48,503 nt of DNA from Bacteroidales bacterium (GCA_003141415.1 PLLX01000276.1:1-48503); one strand, 5' to 3'; numbered from the stretch's first letter, positions 26,904 to 36,402 are shown. Numbers and translations: made by a program. The notes: a model not told the origin generated them from the sequence alone.

Positions 26904-27878
26904 CTAAATGCTTACTCTAACAATATCATGAATATGGTTTATCATTTGTTCATTGTACCGCTGATCAACAGGTATTGGTATCATAAACTTTGACATCCAG
27001 CCTTCAAATGAAGACTCAGGAACTTCTGAAAGAACATGCGTCCACCATCTGCCAGTATAAATATGGTTCTTTTTCAGTGTATCAATAAGTTCGGATTTTT
27101 CAATTACAAGTGGATATACCATAGGAACACAATCCTTATCAATAAACATTGTTGGATCGATTCTGTTAATATTTTTAAATAAGCTATTGGCATATCTAAA
27201 GTTCCTTTTTCTGATGTTTTTTATACCTGAATAATCGACACTGTTTAATAGAGACTTTGTTAGCAGCGACATTTTAAGAACACCGGAATTATCAATTCTC
27301 TCCTCATTTTTCATACGTTCACCATATATTGCGCTTGAGCCATATTCGATTCTTTTAAGTAAGAATGAGGCAGTATCAGAAGAAAAATCCTGTTCATATC
27401 CTTCAGTTAATTTACTGGCGTCATTACCAATAACATAGCATCCATCCGGTAATCCAAAAAACTTTCGGGGGGAATATACATTATAACTCCTTTCTGTTGG
27501 TTTTGAATAAAAAGCAGCCGAGTTATCAATAATTACATTTTCAAACCGGCTTGCCAGAATTCTGATTTTACTGGCTGATAAAAATCCGAAATAGTTAACA
27601 AGCAGAATTGCATGGCCATCTTCCTGCTTAAAGTTTTCGGGCTCAAATTCATGACTAATAAAATATGTTTTGACTCTGATCCTATTTTGAACAAGGAACT
27701 TTTTTACAGTGGGACATAAGTAAAATGGAATATGTATAGAATTGCAGTTCAATAATCTGCAGGCATGATAAATTCCGGCCCGAGCTGAATTAAGCCGTGC
27801 AATATTTTCTTTCCCCTGATAGTATTCACCCGTATTTCTCAGATCCAGTTCAATGAAGCTCCCAATTTCCATGTTCAT
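26904..27878 (-). CDS. DegT-like PLP fold protein of unknown substrate
   Basis: About 324 residues with a compact fold-type-I aminotransferase layout. ARLNSARAGIYHACRLL is the substrate/cofactor region, IPFYLCPTVK follows it, VIIDNSAAF takes the place of the usual Asp strand, and VYSPRKFFGLPDGCYV carries the candidate PLP lysine (K139 from the ATG). Sequence drift from canonical DegT is large, and the final domain is short. The ATG at 27878 overlaps the WbqC stop as ATGA, which favours it over the in-frame TTG at 27911. Such WbqC-linked proteins occur in O-antigen and capsule loci. It may transfer an amino group to a sugar or an acyl precursor. Confidence 0.7.
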   Translation of the reverse strand: MNMEIGSFIELDLRNTGEYYQGKENIARLNSARAGIYHACRLLNCNSIHIPFYLCPTVKKFLVQNRIRVKTYFISHEFEPENFKQEDGHAILLVNYFGFLSASKIRILASRFENVIIDNSAAFYSKPTERSYNVYSPRKFFGLPDGCYVIGNDASKLTEGYEQDFSSDTASFLLKRIEYGSSAIYGERMKNEERIDNSGVLKMSLLTKSLLNSVDYSGIKNIRKRNFRYANSLFKNINRIDPTMFIDKDCVPMVYPLVIEKSELIDTLKKNHIYTGRWWTHVLSEVPESSFEGWMSKFMIPIPVDQRYNEQMINHIHDIVRVSI

Positions 27879-28582
27879 TTCATATCCTGATTTTGTAAGA
27901 CTCTGTCCCAATCATATCCGCAATTCATGAAAAAATCAAGGGATGAAACATTCGACAGGAAATTCTGCCCAAGCTGCGGATACTTAAACGGTTTAAAAAC
28001 CGAATATCTCAGTTCAATGCCCGATGATTTAAAGTCCTCTTCTTTCTGATACACTTTTGCTCCCGTGCCAGAATAATAAATATCTCCTTCCAAAACTTTA
28101 CAGATTTCAATAATCTTTTCTGTTTTTATCAGATTAATGTTAAAAACAGATGATAATATAAACTCAGCTTTTATTCCAAGCCTGGTGGCAAAAAATTCAA
28201 TAAAAGCGGTATTAAGAGTCACTATATCTGAATACTCTTTCATGATGAGCCAACTGTAGTCATTAAAAATATCTTTAAAGAACCTTGCATTATGATAATT
28301 TGATTCTATTAACTTTAAGTGCCTTTCTTTCCACCCCAGTTCATTTTTAGGACGAACCTGATTGATTTTATCCCCTAAACTTTGTTGAACAGGATATTTT
28401 AGTCTGAACACCCCTGCAGCAGATTTAATATAAGTATAATTATGCATGCCTTCATTTGAATACTGAGCATCATCAAGAAATACAAATATGTCAGATTGAA
28501 AAATTTTATAGAAATATCCCAGCCATGGAAGATAATTTGGTTGATGAATTGCAATTATTTTGTTTTCTTTCTCAAAGCCCAT
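27875..28582 (-). CDS. WbqC-like family protein
   Basis: About 235 residues. The start IIAIHQPNYLPWLGYFYKI and the following VFLDDAQYSNEGMHNYTYI are the family signatures (PF08889). WbqC proteins are found in O-antigen and capsule loci, often next to acyl- or aminotransferases. Their reaction is not settled; roles in amide-bond formation on sugars have been proposed. An in-frame GTG lies two codons upstream of the chosen ATG. It is coupled to the DegT-like gene by an ATGA overlap and follows the sugar transferase by 19 bases. Confidence 0.9.
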   Translation of the reverse strand: MGFEKENKIIAIHQPNYLPWLGYFYKIFQSDIFVFLDDAQYSNEGMHNYTYIKSAAGVFRLKYPVQQSLGDKINQVRPKNELGWKERHLKLIESNYHNARFFKDIFNDYSWLIMKEYSDIVTLNTAFIEFFATRLGIKAEFILSSVFNINLIKTEKIIEICKVLEGDIYYSGTGAKVYQKEEDFKSSGIELRYSVFKPFKYPQLGQNFLSNVSSLDFFMNCGYDWDRVLQNQDMK

Positions 28583-28601
28583 ACCCACCTAACCAAAAGA
28601 T

Positions 28602-29243
28602 TTATACTTTCCTATAGATATTATCAGATCTAAAGAAAAACAGAAAGGAAGCAAAGAAAAGCTTCAAATCGTATGAAAATGAGTAATTTTGAACATATTC
28701 CACATCGATAGGAATATTAATCTCCCAATCATGGATTTCCCTGCACCTCACCTGGGCCAGGCCACTGATTCCTGGTTTTACCAGAAATCGTTGATACTCA
28801 AACGCGTTATATTCATCAATTCTTTTTGGGAAATAAGTAACAGGAGGTCTGGGTCCTATAAAACTCATATCGCCACTCAGAATATTAAACAACTGAGGTA
28901 ATTCATCAATACTCGTTTTCCTGATAAAACGACCGACTCTAGTGATTCTGGGATCATTCTCATAAAGTTTATTTCCGGTATTCTTTTTATTATTAATAAT
29001 CATTGAGCGGAACTTATATACTTTAAATATGTTCCCGTATCGACCCAGCCTTTCCTGTACAAAAAATGCAGGGCCTTTTGTATTAAGTTTAATGCCAATC
29101 GTAACAATTATGAATAATGGTGATAGTATTATTATTGCAATTAATGCCAGGAGCCAGTCACATAAAGGCTTAAAAAAAGATTTATAAAAATTCCATCGGG
29201 AATTATCTAACAGAACCTCGTTATTTAAATCTCCCGTGTTCAT
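28602..29243 (-). CDS. Initiating polyprenyl-phosphate sugar-1-phosphate transferase (PglC-like short form)
   Basis: 213 residues, the short monotopic form. One hydrophobic segment (about 30-50, WLLALIAIIILSPLFIIVTI) is followed by the catalytic region: VQERLGRYGNIFKVYKFRSM (62-81), DPRITRVGRFIRKTSIDELP with the D113-E114 pair, LSGDMSFIGPRPPV and VKPGISGLAQV. The family moves a sugar-1-phosphate from a UDP-sugar to undecaprenyl phosphate at the cytoplasmic face, starting repeat-unit assembly. It overlaps the upstream GT-like gene as ATGA. No other initiating transferase is seen in the window, so this is probably the locus initiator. Confidence 0.94.
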   Translation of the reverse strand: MNTGDLNNEVLLDNSRWNFYKSFFKPLCDWLLALIAIIILSPLFIIVTIGIKLNTKGPAFFVQERLGRYGNIFKVYKFRSMIINNKKNTGNKLYENDPRITRVGRFIRKTSIDELPQLFNILSGDMSFIGPRPPVTYFPKRIDEYNAFEYQRFLVKPGISGLAQVRCREIHDWEINIPIDVEYVQNYSFSYDLKLFFASFLFFFRSDNIYRKV

Positions 29244-30286
29244 GTCTTAATGAAGCTTATAGTCTGAATATTTTTAAGATAGGATTGATTTGATCCAAAG
29301 AAAAGCTCATCTATCCACGCTTCAATGGAATAACGATTGTAAATATCGGGATCAATTTCAGAAAAAGGAGTTTTAATAAATTTCAGATCAATAATAGGAT
29401 TGTCTCGATTTACAATTAAAATATTTCTCTCATCATAAAAATCATAATCCTGAATGGTTTTATTAGTTGTTATTAATTTTCGTTTTGCTCCAAGCACTTC
29501 AATAGTTCGCATTGTCAACCCTGTTTGACCAGGGCCTTCAACATCCAATGAAGCTCTTGCTTTCTCCATATAGCCAGAAGCCTCATCTGCAGTCATCATT
29601 TCATATTTGAAATTCCCGGGATGACATTTTCTAAATATTGGATCAGTTAGTTTCTTCTGCCAAAAAATAAGTTTACTGGGAAAAAACAAATAGAAAAAAG
29701 TGATAAGTCCATTGGATTTAATAAAGGATTCAAGACTTACGATAAAACTGTAGCGATCACTATGAACTGTGCCAATGAATAATACATCGATTGAGCTGGG
29801 CATTTTTTGTGCAATTGTTTGATATTGTGGGAGAAAAAATAATGGTCTGAGGGTTAACTCAGCATATTTTTTGACATCCTCCGGATCAAAAGAAAGAATC
29901 CTGTCAAAATAGGGAAATAGTGATTTTGTGTTATTATATTTAATTGAATCCCATAAATATAGGATATAGATGGCGCCTGGATAAGCACATCTGAGCTTTT
30001 GCATTACTTTGGCAGTAAAACCTTCTCCCCGTACTATTAAAATATAATCGAAACTAATTCCTTTATTCTGGCTGATAATCCTTTTAAAATAGTATAAAAT
30101 ATATGGTTCAATGATCTGCTTGGCTATTCTTAATATAATTTTTAATGCAACAGAAGCAGAAGGTCTTTCATCATAAACAAAAACTCTTGCCCCTCTCCTT
30201 TCCAACTCGTGATATATTCCCGTTCCGTATATTCCTTTACCTTTTGGAATGAAGAGAAGGATATTCTTATTAGTTAAATACTTCAC
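29240..30286 (-). CDS. Uncharacterised GT-B-like capsule glycosyltransferase
   Basis: 348 residues, starting with GTG (30286); no early ATG exists. The N-terminus LLFIPKGKGIYGTGIYHELE and ILIVRGEG, the central FDRILSFDPEDVKKYAELTL with RPLFFLPQY, and the C-terminal LDVEGPGQTGLTMRTIEVLG (the likely nucleotide-binding region of a GT-B fold) resemble capsule-locus proteins of the CgeB/eps11J kind. Function as a glycosyltransferase is an inference from fold and context. It overlaps the initiating transferase by four bases and follows the epimerase by 13. Confidence 0.7.
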   Translation of the reverse strand: MKYLTNKNILLFIPKGKGIYGTGIYHELERRGARVFVYDERPSASVALKIILRIAKQIIEPYILYYFKRIISQNKGISFDYILIVRGEGFTAKVMQKLRCAYPGAIYILYLWDSIKYNNTKSLFPYFDRILSFDPEDVKKYAELTLRPLFFLPQYQTIAQKMPSSIDVLFIGTVHSDRYSFIVSLESFIKSNGLITFFYLFFPSKLIFWQKKLTDPIFRKCHPGNFKYEMMTADEASGYMEKARASLDVEGPGQTGLTMRTIEVLGAKRKLITTNKTIQDYDFYDERNILIVNRDNPIIDLKFIKTPFSEIDPDIYNRYSIEAWIDELFFGSNQSYLKNIQTISFIKT

Positions 30287-30299
30287 AATGAAAAATCTT

Positions 30300-31445
30300 T
30301 TACTTAAAGAGATTCTTTTTCTTTAGCTCGTCTAAAGAGCGTTGGTAATATTCAGGACTTTGACTTTGATTTTTTGCCCAATTAACAAATTTTCCAATAC
30401 CATTTTTAAAATCCATCTTTGGTGTGAAATTTAACAAGAAGTTAATTTTCGAAATATCGGCATAATTATGTCTTATATCTCCAAGGCGATAGTTGCCCGT
30501 GATATTTACTGGAATATCTATATCAAAACAGCGTAATAATTCACTGACAACATTTTTTACAGTTGTAGGCACACCACTTCCTACATTAAAGACCTGACCA
30601 TTTGCCATGTCGCTTTCAATCCCCCGAATTGTGGCATCAACAACATCATCAATAAATACAAAATCCCTGGATTCATCGCCATCTTCGAAGATATTAATAC
30701 TCTTATTGTTTCTTATCAGGGAAGAGAATATTGACAGAATTCCGGTATAAGGATTTATAAGTGACTGACCTGGACCATAAATATTCTGATACCGGAATGC
30801 CACACCGGCTATGCCTAGAGCATTAGTCACAGTCATAACTAACTGTTCCTGAGCCTGCTTTGTTATTCCATAAACTGAAGATGGATGTATCTTTGATTCT
30901 TCATCAGTTGCCAATAGAGTTAAAGATTCTGCACATCCTGGAAATTTGACTTCAAAATCACCATTCCTCACGTTTTCATCCAGCCTGTGATCAGGGTAAA
31001 CCAGGCCAAATTCTTTGCTTAAATATTTACCTTCGCCATAGATTGCACGCGATGAAGCTATAACCACTTTTCTTACCTTATTAGGCTTATTTGCCAATAA
31101 ATCAAGAAGAAGAGAAGTTCCGCCAACATTTACCCTGATATATTTCTCAATTTCATACATAGACTGTCCTGTTCCAGTTTCTGCGGCAAGGTGAACAATT
31201 ACATCCTGTCCTTCTAATGCAGACTCTAAATCGTTCCTTTCAGTAACACTCCCATTGATAAAATGTACTTTGTCTTTTATTGAAGCAAAAAGAGGTGAAG
31301 TAATCTCCGGGTTCTCTCCATGAATCTGTGTTGAGAGATTATCAAGGACCGTAATGTTATATCCCTTCTTTATCAATTTTAGTGCAAGGTTTGAACCAAT
31401 AAAACCAGCTCCTCCGGTTATTAGAATCTTTTCTCCTATACTCAT
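30300..31445 (-). CDS. NDP-sugar epimerase, WbiB-like (dTDP-L-rhamnose 4-epimerase-type)
   Basis: 381 residues of the extended SDR type. NAD motif ITGGAGFIGSN (9-19), VIVHLAAETGTGQSMYEIEK (82-101), SSRAIYGEG (131-139) and YGITK with Y192 and K196. The long insert between residues 140 and 190 (VYPDHRL, GDFEVKFPGCAE, TDEESKIHPSSVYG) and the GTGQSMYE phrase are what I know from dTDP-L-rhamnose 4-epimerases such as WbiB, which make dTDP-6-deoxy-L-talose. No rml genes are in the window, so dTDP-rhamnose would have to come from elsewhere, or the substrate differs. The epimerase class is sure; the substrate is not. Confidence 0.82.
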   Translation of the reverse strand: MSIGEKILITGGAGFIGSNLALKLIKKGYNITVLDNLSTQIHGENPEITSPLFASIKDKVHFINGSVTERNDLESALEGQDVIVHLAAETGTGQSMYEIEKYIRVNVGGTSLLLDLLANKPNKVRKVVIASSRAIYGEGKYLSKEFGLVYPDHRLDENVRNGDFEVKFPGCAESLTLLATDEESKIHPSSVYGITKQAQEQLVMTVTNALGIAGVAFRYQNIYGPGQSLINPYTGILSIFSSLIRNNKSINIFEDGDESRDFVFIDDVVDATIRGIESDMANGQVFNVGSGVPTTVKNVVSELLRCFDIDIPVNITGNYRLGDIRHNYADISKINFLLNFTPKMDFKNGIGKFVNWAKNQSQSPEYYQRSLDELKKKNLFK

Positions 31446-31605
31446 TTTAAATTTTTACTTAATTTTAGTTTTAAATGATTTAATTTTCACTATGGAGGTT
31501 TAGCCTGCTATTTTAATAATTAATTGTGGGTTTTAAACCTTTAACTAAATCAATGCCATTGTACCAACCGTCTAGTACCTCCTCTAACCAACATCCTTTT
31601 CATCG

Positions 31606-32934
31606 TTATAATATTATCGGCTTTCGTCCTATACTAAAGTATGTAAAACCTGATTCAGCCATTTCAGATGGTTCAAAGATATTCCTCCCATCAAAAATTA
31701 CTTTTTGTCTCATTAATTTTTTCATGACTTGAAAGTCAGGTAATCTGAATTCCGACCATTCAGTAATAATTAATAAAGCATCAACATTAATAATTGCCTC
31801 ATTCTGATCCTTTGCATAAATGATTGTGTCACCCAAAAGACGACGTGTCTCTTTCATTGCCACCGGGTCATATACTTTTAATTCAGCTCCTGCGTTAAGC
31901 AGTTTCTTAATAATCTTCAGGGAAGGAGCTTCTCGCATATCGTCGGTATTAGGTTTAAATGAAAGGCCCCAGATGCCAAATGTTTTGTTATTAATCGCAC
32001 CATGAAAATGATCAACTATCTTAGTAAATAAAACAGTTTTTTGAAAGTCATTAACTTCTTCAACAGCCATTAGAATCTTGAGAGGGAACTTTCTATCATG
32101 AGAAGTTTTAATAAGAGCCCGCACGTCTTTGGGAAAGCAGGAACCTCCATATCCGACTCCCGGATAAATAAATTTTGTTCCAATTCTCGAATCACTTCCA
32201 ATACCTTTGCGAACCATATTTACATCTGCTCCTACAGTATCACATAAGTTCGATATTTCGTTCATAAAACTGATTTTAGTTGCAAGCATCGCATTGGCTG
32301 CATATTTGGTCATTTCTGCAGAAGGAATATCCATAAAAATAAGAGGATGACCATTAAGAAGAAAAGGTTTATAAAGTTTACTCATTAGTGATTCAGCCTT
32401 TTGGCTCTCAATACCAATTACAATTCTATCAGGTTTCATAAAATCTTCAATGGCATTGCCCTCCTTTAGAAATTCCGGATTGGATGCAACATCGAATAAA
32501 ACATCATTTCCTCTTATATCAAGCTCTTTCTGAATTGCATTTTTCACATGTTTTGCCGTCCCAACCGGAACCGTGCTTTTAGTGACTACTACCATGTAAT
32601 GATCTATATATCTTCCGATCTCTCTTGAAGCATCCAATACATATTTCAGGTCTGCACTCCCGTCTTCGTCAGGTGGTGTTCCAACAGCAATAAAGACCGA
32701 ATCTGCATCTCCAAGATTATCTTTAAGAGATGAAGAGAAAAATAAACGCTTTTTTTGTGTGTTCTGTTCTATCATTGCGTCAAGGCCAGGCTCATAGATC
32801 GGAACAATTCCATTATTCAATTTATCAATTTTTTGCTGGTCAACATCAATACAAGTTACTATTACGCCGGTTTCTGCAAAACAGGTCCCGGTAACTAAAC
32901 CAACATATCCCGTACCGACAATTACTATTTTCAT
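31606..32934 (-). CDS. ugd: UDP-glucose 6-dehydrogenase
   Basis: 442 residues, the standard length. NAD-binding VIVGTGYVGLVTGTCFAETG (4-23), substrate region YAANAMLATKISFMNE (with K220 and N224) and active-site YPGVGYGGSCFPKD with C266. The C-terminal domain contains WGLSFKPNTDDMREAPS. It oxidises UDP-glucose to UDP-glucuronate in two NAD-dependent steps, supplying an acidic sugar or a precursor of UDP-xylose-type sugars. The YPGVGYGGSCFPKD block fits UDP-Glc rather than UDP-ManNAc dehydrogenases, but GDP-mannose use is not fully excluded. Gaps of 110 bases upstream and 160 downstream contain nothing I can identify. Confidence 0.88.
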   Translation of the reverse strand: MKIVIVGTGYVGLVTGTCFAETGVIVTCIDVDQQKIDKLNNGIVPIYEPGLDAMIEQNTQKKRLFFSSSLKDNLGDADSVFIAVGTPPDEDGSADLKYVLDASREIGRYIDHYMVVVTKSTVPVGTAKHVKNAIQKELDIRGNDVLFDVASNPEFLKEGNAIEDFMKPDRIVIGIESQKAESLMSKLYKPFLLNGHPLIFMDIPSAEMTKYAANAMLATKISFMNEISNLCDTVGADVNMVRKGIGSDSRIGTKFIYPGVGYGGSCFPKDVRALIKTSHDRKFPLKILMAVEEVNDFQKTVLFTKIVDHFHGAINNKTFGIWGLSFKPNTDDMREAPSLKIIKKLLNAGAELKVYDPVAMKETRRLLGDTIIYAKDQNEAIINVDALLIITEWSEFRLPDFQVMKKLMRQKVIFDGRNIFEPSEMAESGFTYFSIGRKPIIL

Positions 32935-33044
32935 AAATCAAGAATTTTCTTTGTTAATTTTTTAAATTAAAGTAGGATTACAATATTATATTACCAGGTA
33001 TATTTTCTATATTTAGTGATATGCATGCAGATACAAGTAATGCT

Positions 33045-34259
33045 TTATACCGACTTTGTCAATTCTTCATAAAGGCTTAAATAATCCAGATATCGATCAT
33101 TTTTATTGAACAGCCTTTCGGCTCGTGCGCGGCATAAAGGTCTAAAAAGATCTTTACCTTTATTAAGTATTTCCGATATTGCGTCCTGCAGCCCTTTTAA
33201 ATCACCTTTGTTCACTATTATTCCTGTATTTTCATCAATAGCTTCCGGGCTTCCACCAGTATTATACATTGCGATTGGAGTTCCACAGGCTATGGCCTCA
33301 ATGTTAGTTGTAGGGAAATTATCCATATATGTAGGATTGACAAAAACATCTGCAGTACTATAAAAAGCAGCAAGATCCTCAACACTTTCTGTTCTTCTTA
33401 TTCCAATAATCCCATCTGGAAGGGAGTCTATCCGCTTTTGATTCAGGCCAACCAAAACCATAACACATTCTTTGTTGAAGTATTTATGAAGTTTTAATAA
33501 ATCAGATAATCCTTTTCTATCATCCCATATATTAGCCACACCAAGAATTATTTTCTTATTACCGGTTTTGTACTTACTTCTGATGTCAATATCAGTGTGA
33601 GGTTTAAATACGTCAAGGTCAATACCGCTAAAGATTTTGTGAACCGGATACTTATTGAGAAAGGATTGATCTACAAGCTCTTTTAACCACTGTGAATGCA
33701 CGATGATATGAAGCTTTACAGGTTTTGTAAACAAGTCTTTCTTATCAGAATAATTTCTCCGGGAATTATCAAAAAGATATGAGGATGGATATTTTCTGGT
33801 CTTAGGACAGGAATAGCATCCGGTTGTCCATTTCTGACATTCGATATCATCAAAGTAAGTACAGTGTCCTGTGAAAGCCCAGCAATCAAATAACGTCCAA
33901 ACAACCGGTATTTTTATATCATGCAGGTAGTTAAATAAGATCTCTATATTCAGATAATAACCATGCAGGTTATGTAACCCTATGGCATCAGGTCTTATTA
34001 TATCAATTTCTTTAATTAACGCCTTCGTTGCCTTTGACGAGCCAAATCCATGTCTGTCAAATATTGCTGATTTCATCCCATGATTTAGGACATCACCAGT
34101 GTTACCTATCTTAAGTAACTTTGACAGGCTAGGTCTGTTACCTCTTCCATAAGCTATATAGCTTTCATGACCTCTGGATATCAATACTTTTCCAATATCT
34201 TCTGTGATACGACCTGTACTGCCCGAATTTACATCAGCATTTATTTGAATCACTTTCAT
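33045..34259 (-). CDS. GT4 glycosyltransferase, WcaC-like
   Basis: 404 residues, GT-B fold. The N-terminus KVIQINADVNSGSTGRI and the Cys-rich patch (AFTGHCTYF, WTTGCYSCPKT, residues about 130-155) match colanic-acid-type transferases. The C-terminal GT4 domain has ILGVANIWDDRKG, then FVNPTYMDNFPTTNIEAIAC with the E-x7-E-like donor site. It adds a sugar to the lipid-linked repeat unit at the inner face of the membrane. Its ATG overlaps the stop of the upstream GT4 gene as ATGA, so the two are translationally coupled. Confidence 0.9.
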   Translation of the reverse strand: MKVIQINADVNSGSTGRITEDIGKVLISRGHESYIAYGRGNRPSLSKLLKIGNTGDVLNHGMKSAIFDRHGFGSSKATKALIKEIDIIRPDAIGLHNLHGYYLNIEILFNYLHDIKIPVVWTLFDCWAFTGHCTYFDDIECQKWTTGCYSCPKTRKYPSSYLFDNSRRNYSDKKDLFTKPVKLHIIVHSQWLKELVDQSFLNKYPVHKIFSGIDLDVFKPHTDIDIRSKYKTGNKKIILGVANIWDDRKGLSDLLKLHKYFNKECVMVLVGLNQKRIDSLPDGIIGIRRTESVEDLAAFYSTADVFVNPTYMDNFPTTNIEAIACGTPIAMYNTGGSPEAIDENTGIIVNKGDLKGLQDAISEILNKGKDLFRPLCRARAERLFNKNDRYLDYLSLYEELTKSV

Positions 34260-35347
34260 TTATCACAAAAAATAAAATTGTAATATTTTTCACCAATATT
34301 ATCTATTGAAAATTCCTTAACAAATTCCTTTGCATTTGTGCTAAATTTATCTCTTAACTCTGGGCATTCCATTAGTAATCTAAGCTTTTCAAAAAATAAG
34401 TTATAATCGGATAAAGGTATTAAAAAGCCATTGTGATTATCTATGATAAGGTCCGAGGGTCCTGCAACACAATCAAAAGCGATTACTGGTAATCCGTATG
34501 ACTGGGCCTCTGCTATAACATTTGGAAATCCTTCCGATTCAGATGTGAATGCAAATATTTTACTTTTCAAATAGAATTGTTCCACATTAAGGTGATAACC
34601 CTCCAGTATAACAATATTTTCAGCATCCAACTTTTTAATTAATGCCTGTAACCGGGTCATATTATCTTGTTTCTGGGCATTGCCTCCAATGATAATCAGT
34701 TTCCAACCAGGCAAATTAATTTTTACAAATAGTTCGATAAGCTTATCATGATTTTTACTGTTAATTAGGCGTCCTACAGTAAGAACAATATTTTCATTCA
34801 TTGTCGGTTTTAATGAATCATTGACTATTCTTACCGGATTTCCTATAACCCTTATGTTGTTATGTCTGAACTGTTTTTCGTATACTTCTTTAGCTTTTGT
34901 TGTCTGAGCAATTATTCCCTTGGTTCTAGGGTATAACCATTTTCTAAGTATTGCATGCATTTTCCCCAGAGGCTTATCTGGCTGACAACGGTCGGAGACA
35001 TATACGGGATAGGGAAGACCGAAAAGGGAAAGCAACACAAAGCTGTTCCAATATTCACCAAAACTTAGAATATTATCAGGTTTAATTATGCGAACTACAC
35101 GACGCAGAAAGCAAAGACGATTCAATGTTGAAATAATTCGAATTTTATCATTAAATCGCATTTTAGGATAGTGAATAATAAGTGATTCAGGGATCTCGTA
35201 GAAGATTTCAGTATCCTTCCCGTAAAGAACAAGATGCATTTCCAAATCATCCTTCTGGCAAAAGAAGAATGCAAGCTGGCTCATCACCCTCTCCATCCCA
35301 CCTGCACTTAGTGACGGTATCAAGAGACACAACTTCTTTCTATCCAT
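34256..35347 (-). CDS. GT4 glycosyltransferase
   Basis: 363 residues, GT-B. N-terminus CLLIPSLSAGGMERVMSQLA, C-terminal domain with VLTVGRLINSKNHDKLIELF, then FTSESEGFPNVIAEAQSYGL (donor-binding E-x7-E region) and PVIAFDCVAGPSDLI. The pattern resembles PglH/AmsD-like transferases that add GalNAc, Gal or Glc; the sugar cannot be told. It is preceded by the ATP-grasp gene by 32 bases and overlaps the next GT4 gene. Confidence 0.92.
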   Translation of the reverse strand: MDRKKLCLLIPSLSAGGMERVMSQLAFFFCQKDDLEMHLVLYGKDTEIFYEIPESLIIHYPKMRFNDKIRIISTLNRLCFLRRVVRIIKPDNILSFGEYWNSFVLLSLFGLPYPVYVSDRCQPDKPLGKMHAILRKWLYPRTKGIIAQTTKAKEVYEKQFRHNNIRVIGNPVRIVNDSLKPTMNENIVLTVGRLINSKNHDKLIELFVKINLPGWKLIIIGGNAQKQDNMTRLQALIKKLDAENIVILEGYHLNVEQFYLKSKIFAFTSESEGFPNVIAEAQSYGLPVIAFDCVAGPSDLIIDNHNGFLIPLSDYNLFFEKLRLLMECPELRDKFSTNAKEFVKEFSIDNIGEKYYNFIFCDK

Positions 35348-35379
35348 AAAGTGAACCAGTTCCGGAAAATTTCTGCATC

Positions 35380-36402
35380 CTAAGTTTTATACTGTATACT
35401 ACTTATAAGGTTTTCCACCATCCACCCATACGGATCAAATTTACCCTCATGCCAGTTCATTTCTCCGTCCCAATATCCAGGGCAGGAAAAGTAGCCGGCC
35501 GGTGAAAAACCGTAGCTTATTTCGACGACCAATGGTTGATTCCCCTGGTAAACAAAATCAAAAGCCACACATTGGACCTTTAATTTCCTGGCCATAGTAA
35601 ATGAAAGCCTGATTGTGTTTTCATCGAATAAACTTCTGTCATATAGTATATTACCGCTACCTGATGCTCTAAAGTCGTTTTCGCGCACCATACGTTTTAT
35701 GGCAAAAGCTTTGTCGCCAATAACGATAACACGTACATCGGAATCGTTGTCAGCAATAAATTCCTGAAAGTAAATATACCCCCGTTCGTGTCCTCGTACC
35801 TTGGCGTAAGGTGGTGGTATTGCAAAGCGTGCAACACCCTCCAGGAGATCGCGGAAATTAGTCTTATCCAACCTATAAAGCCGCCAGCGTTCTTTTAAGC
35901 TGTCAGCAGGATCATATGCAGGAAAACCATGTCCAAAAGATTTGCTTATGAGTTTTATTGCCTGTTGACGAGTTTTGACAAGCCTTACATTTTGCGAACT
36001 GGCTCCGCTGCGTAGTTTAAATACCTTCGGGAAACCAGTCTTTTCGGCCCATTCAAAGGCTTCATTTTTGTTGTAAAACACCCACGTAGATACCAAAGGA
36101 GCACTGATTGTTTCAAGCAGGTATTTTTGTCCAACTTTATCGTCAAAATGCCAGCAAGTGTGAAAATTGGGAAATACCTTTTTACCACAAGTCTCCAATG
36201 AGTATATCAATTGCTTTGCAAAAAGAATTGCTTTTGGACTGTTCTGTGAGAAGTGCCACATCAGAGCATCACAACCAGATAATTGTTCAATGATATTGCT
36301 CTTATAACAGTTAACCGGGTTCCAATGAATATGTGTCTTTTCACAATAATCAATCCAGCGATCGCTAAATGAGTCCTTAGACGGTTGTATTCCGATTATC
36401 AT
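35380..36402 (-). CDS. ATP-grasp-fold ligase-like protein, RimK-related
   Basis: 340 residues. A pre-ATP-grasp N-terminal region (1-90) is followed by FPKVFKLRSGASSQNV (with K127/K129 for ATP), YIYFQEFIADNDSDVRVIVI (QEF 213-215, D222, R224), AFAIKRM, CVAFDFVYQ (281-283) and LVVEISYGFSPAGY, where the metal-binding Glu/Asn strand sits. Members join a carboxylate to an amine or thiol with ATP. In this locus it might attach an amino acid or similar group to a carboxyl of the sugar (such as glucuronate from Ugd) or to an amino sugar. It overlaps the DUF362 gene as ATGA and the CE4-like gene lies just above. Confidence 0.8.
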   Translation of the reverse strand: MIIGIQPSKDSFSDRWIDYCEKTHIHWNPVNCYKSNIIEQLSGCDALMWHFSQNSPKAILFAKQLIYSLETCGKKVFPNFHTCWHFDDKVGQKYLLETISAPLVSTWVFYNKNEAFEWAEKTGFPKVFKLRSGASSQNVRLVKTRQQAIKLISKSFGHGFPAYDPADSLKERWRLYRLDKTNFRDLLEGVARFAIPPPYAKVRGHERGYIYFQEFIADNDSDVRVIVIGDKAFAIKRMVRENDFRASGSGNILYDRSLFDENTIRLSFTMARKLKVQCVAFDFVYQGNQPLVVEISYGFSPAGYFSCPGYWDGEMNWHEGKFDPYGWMVENLISSIQYKT

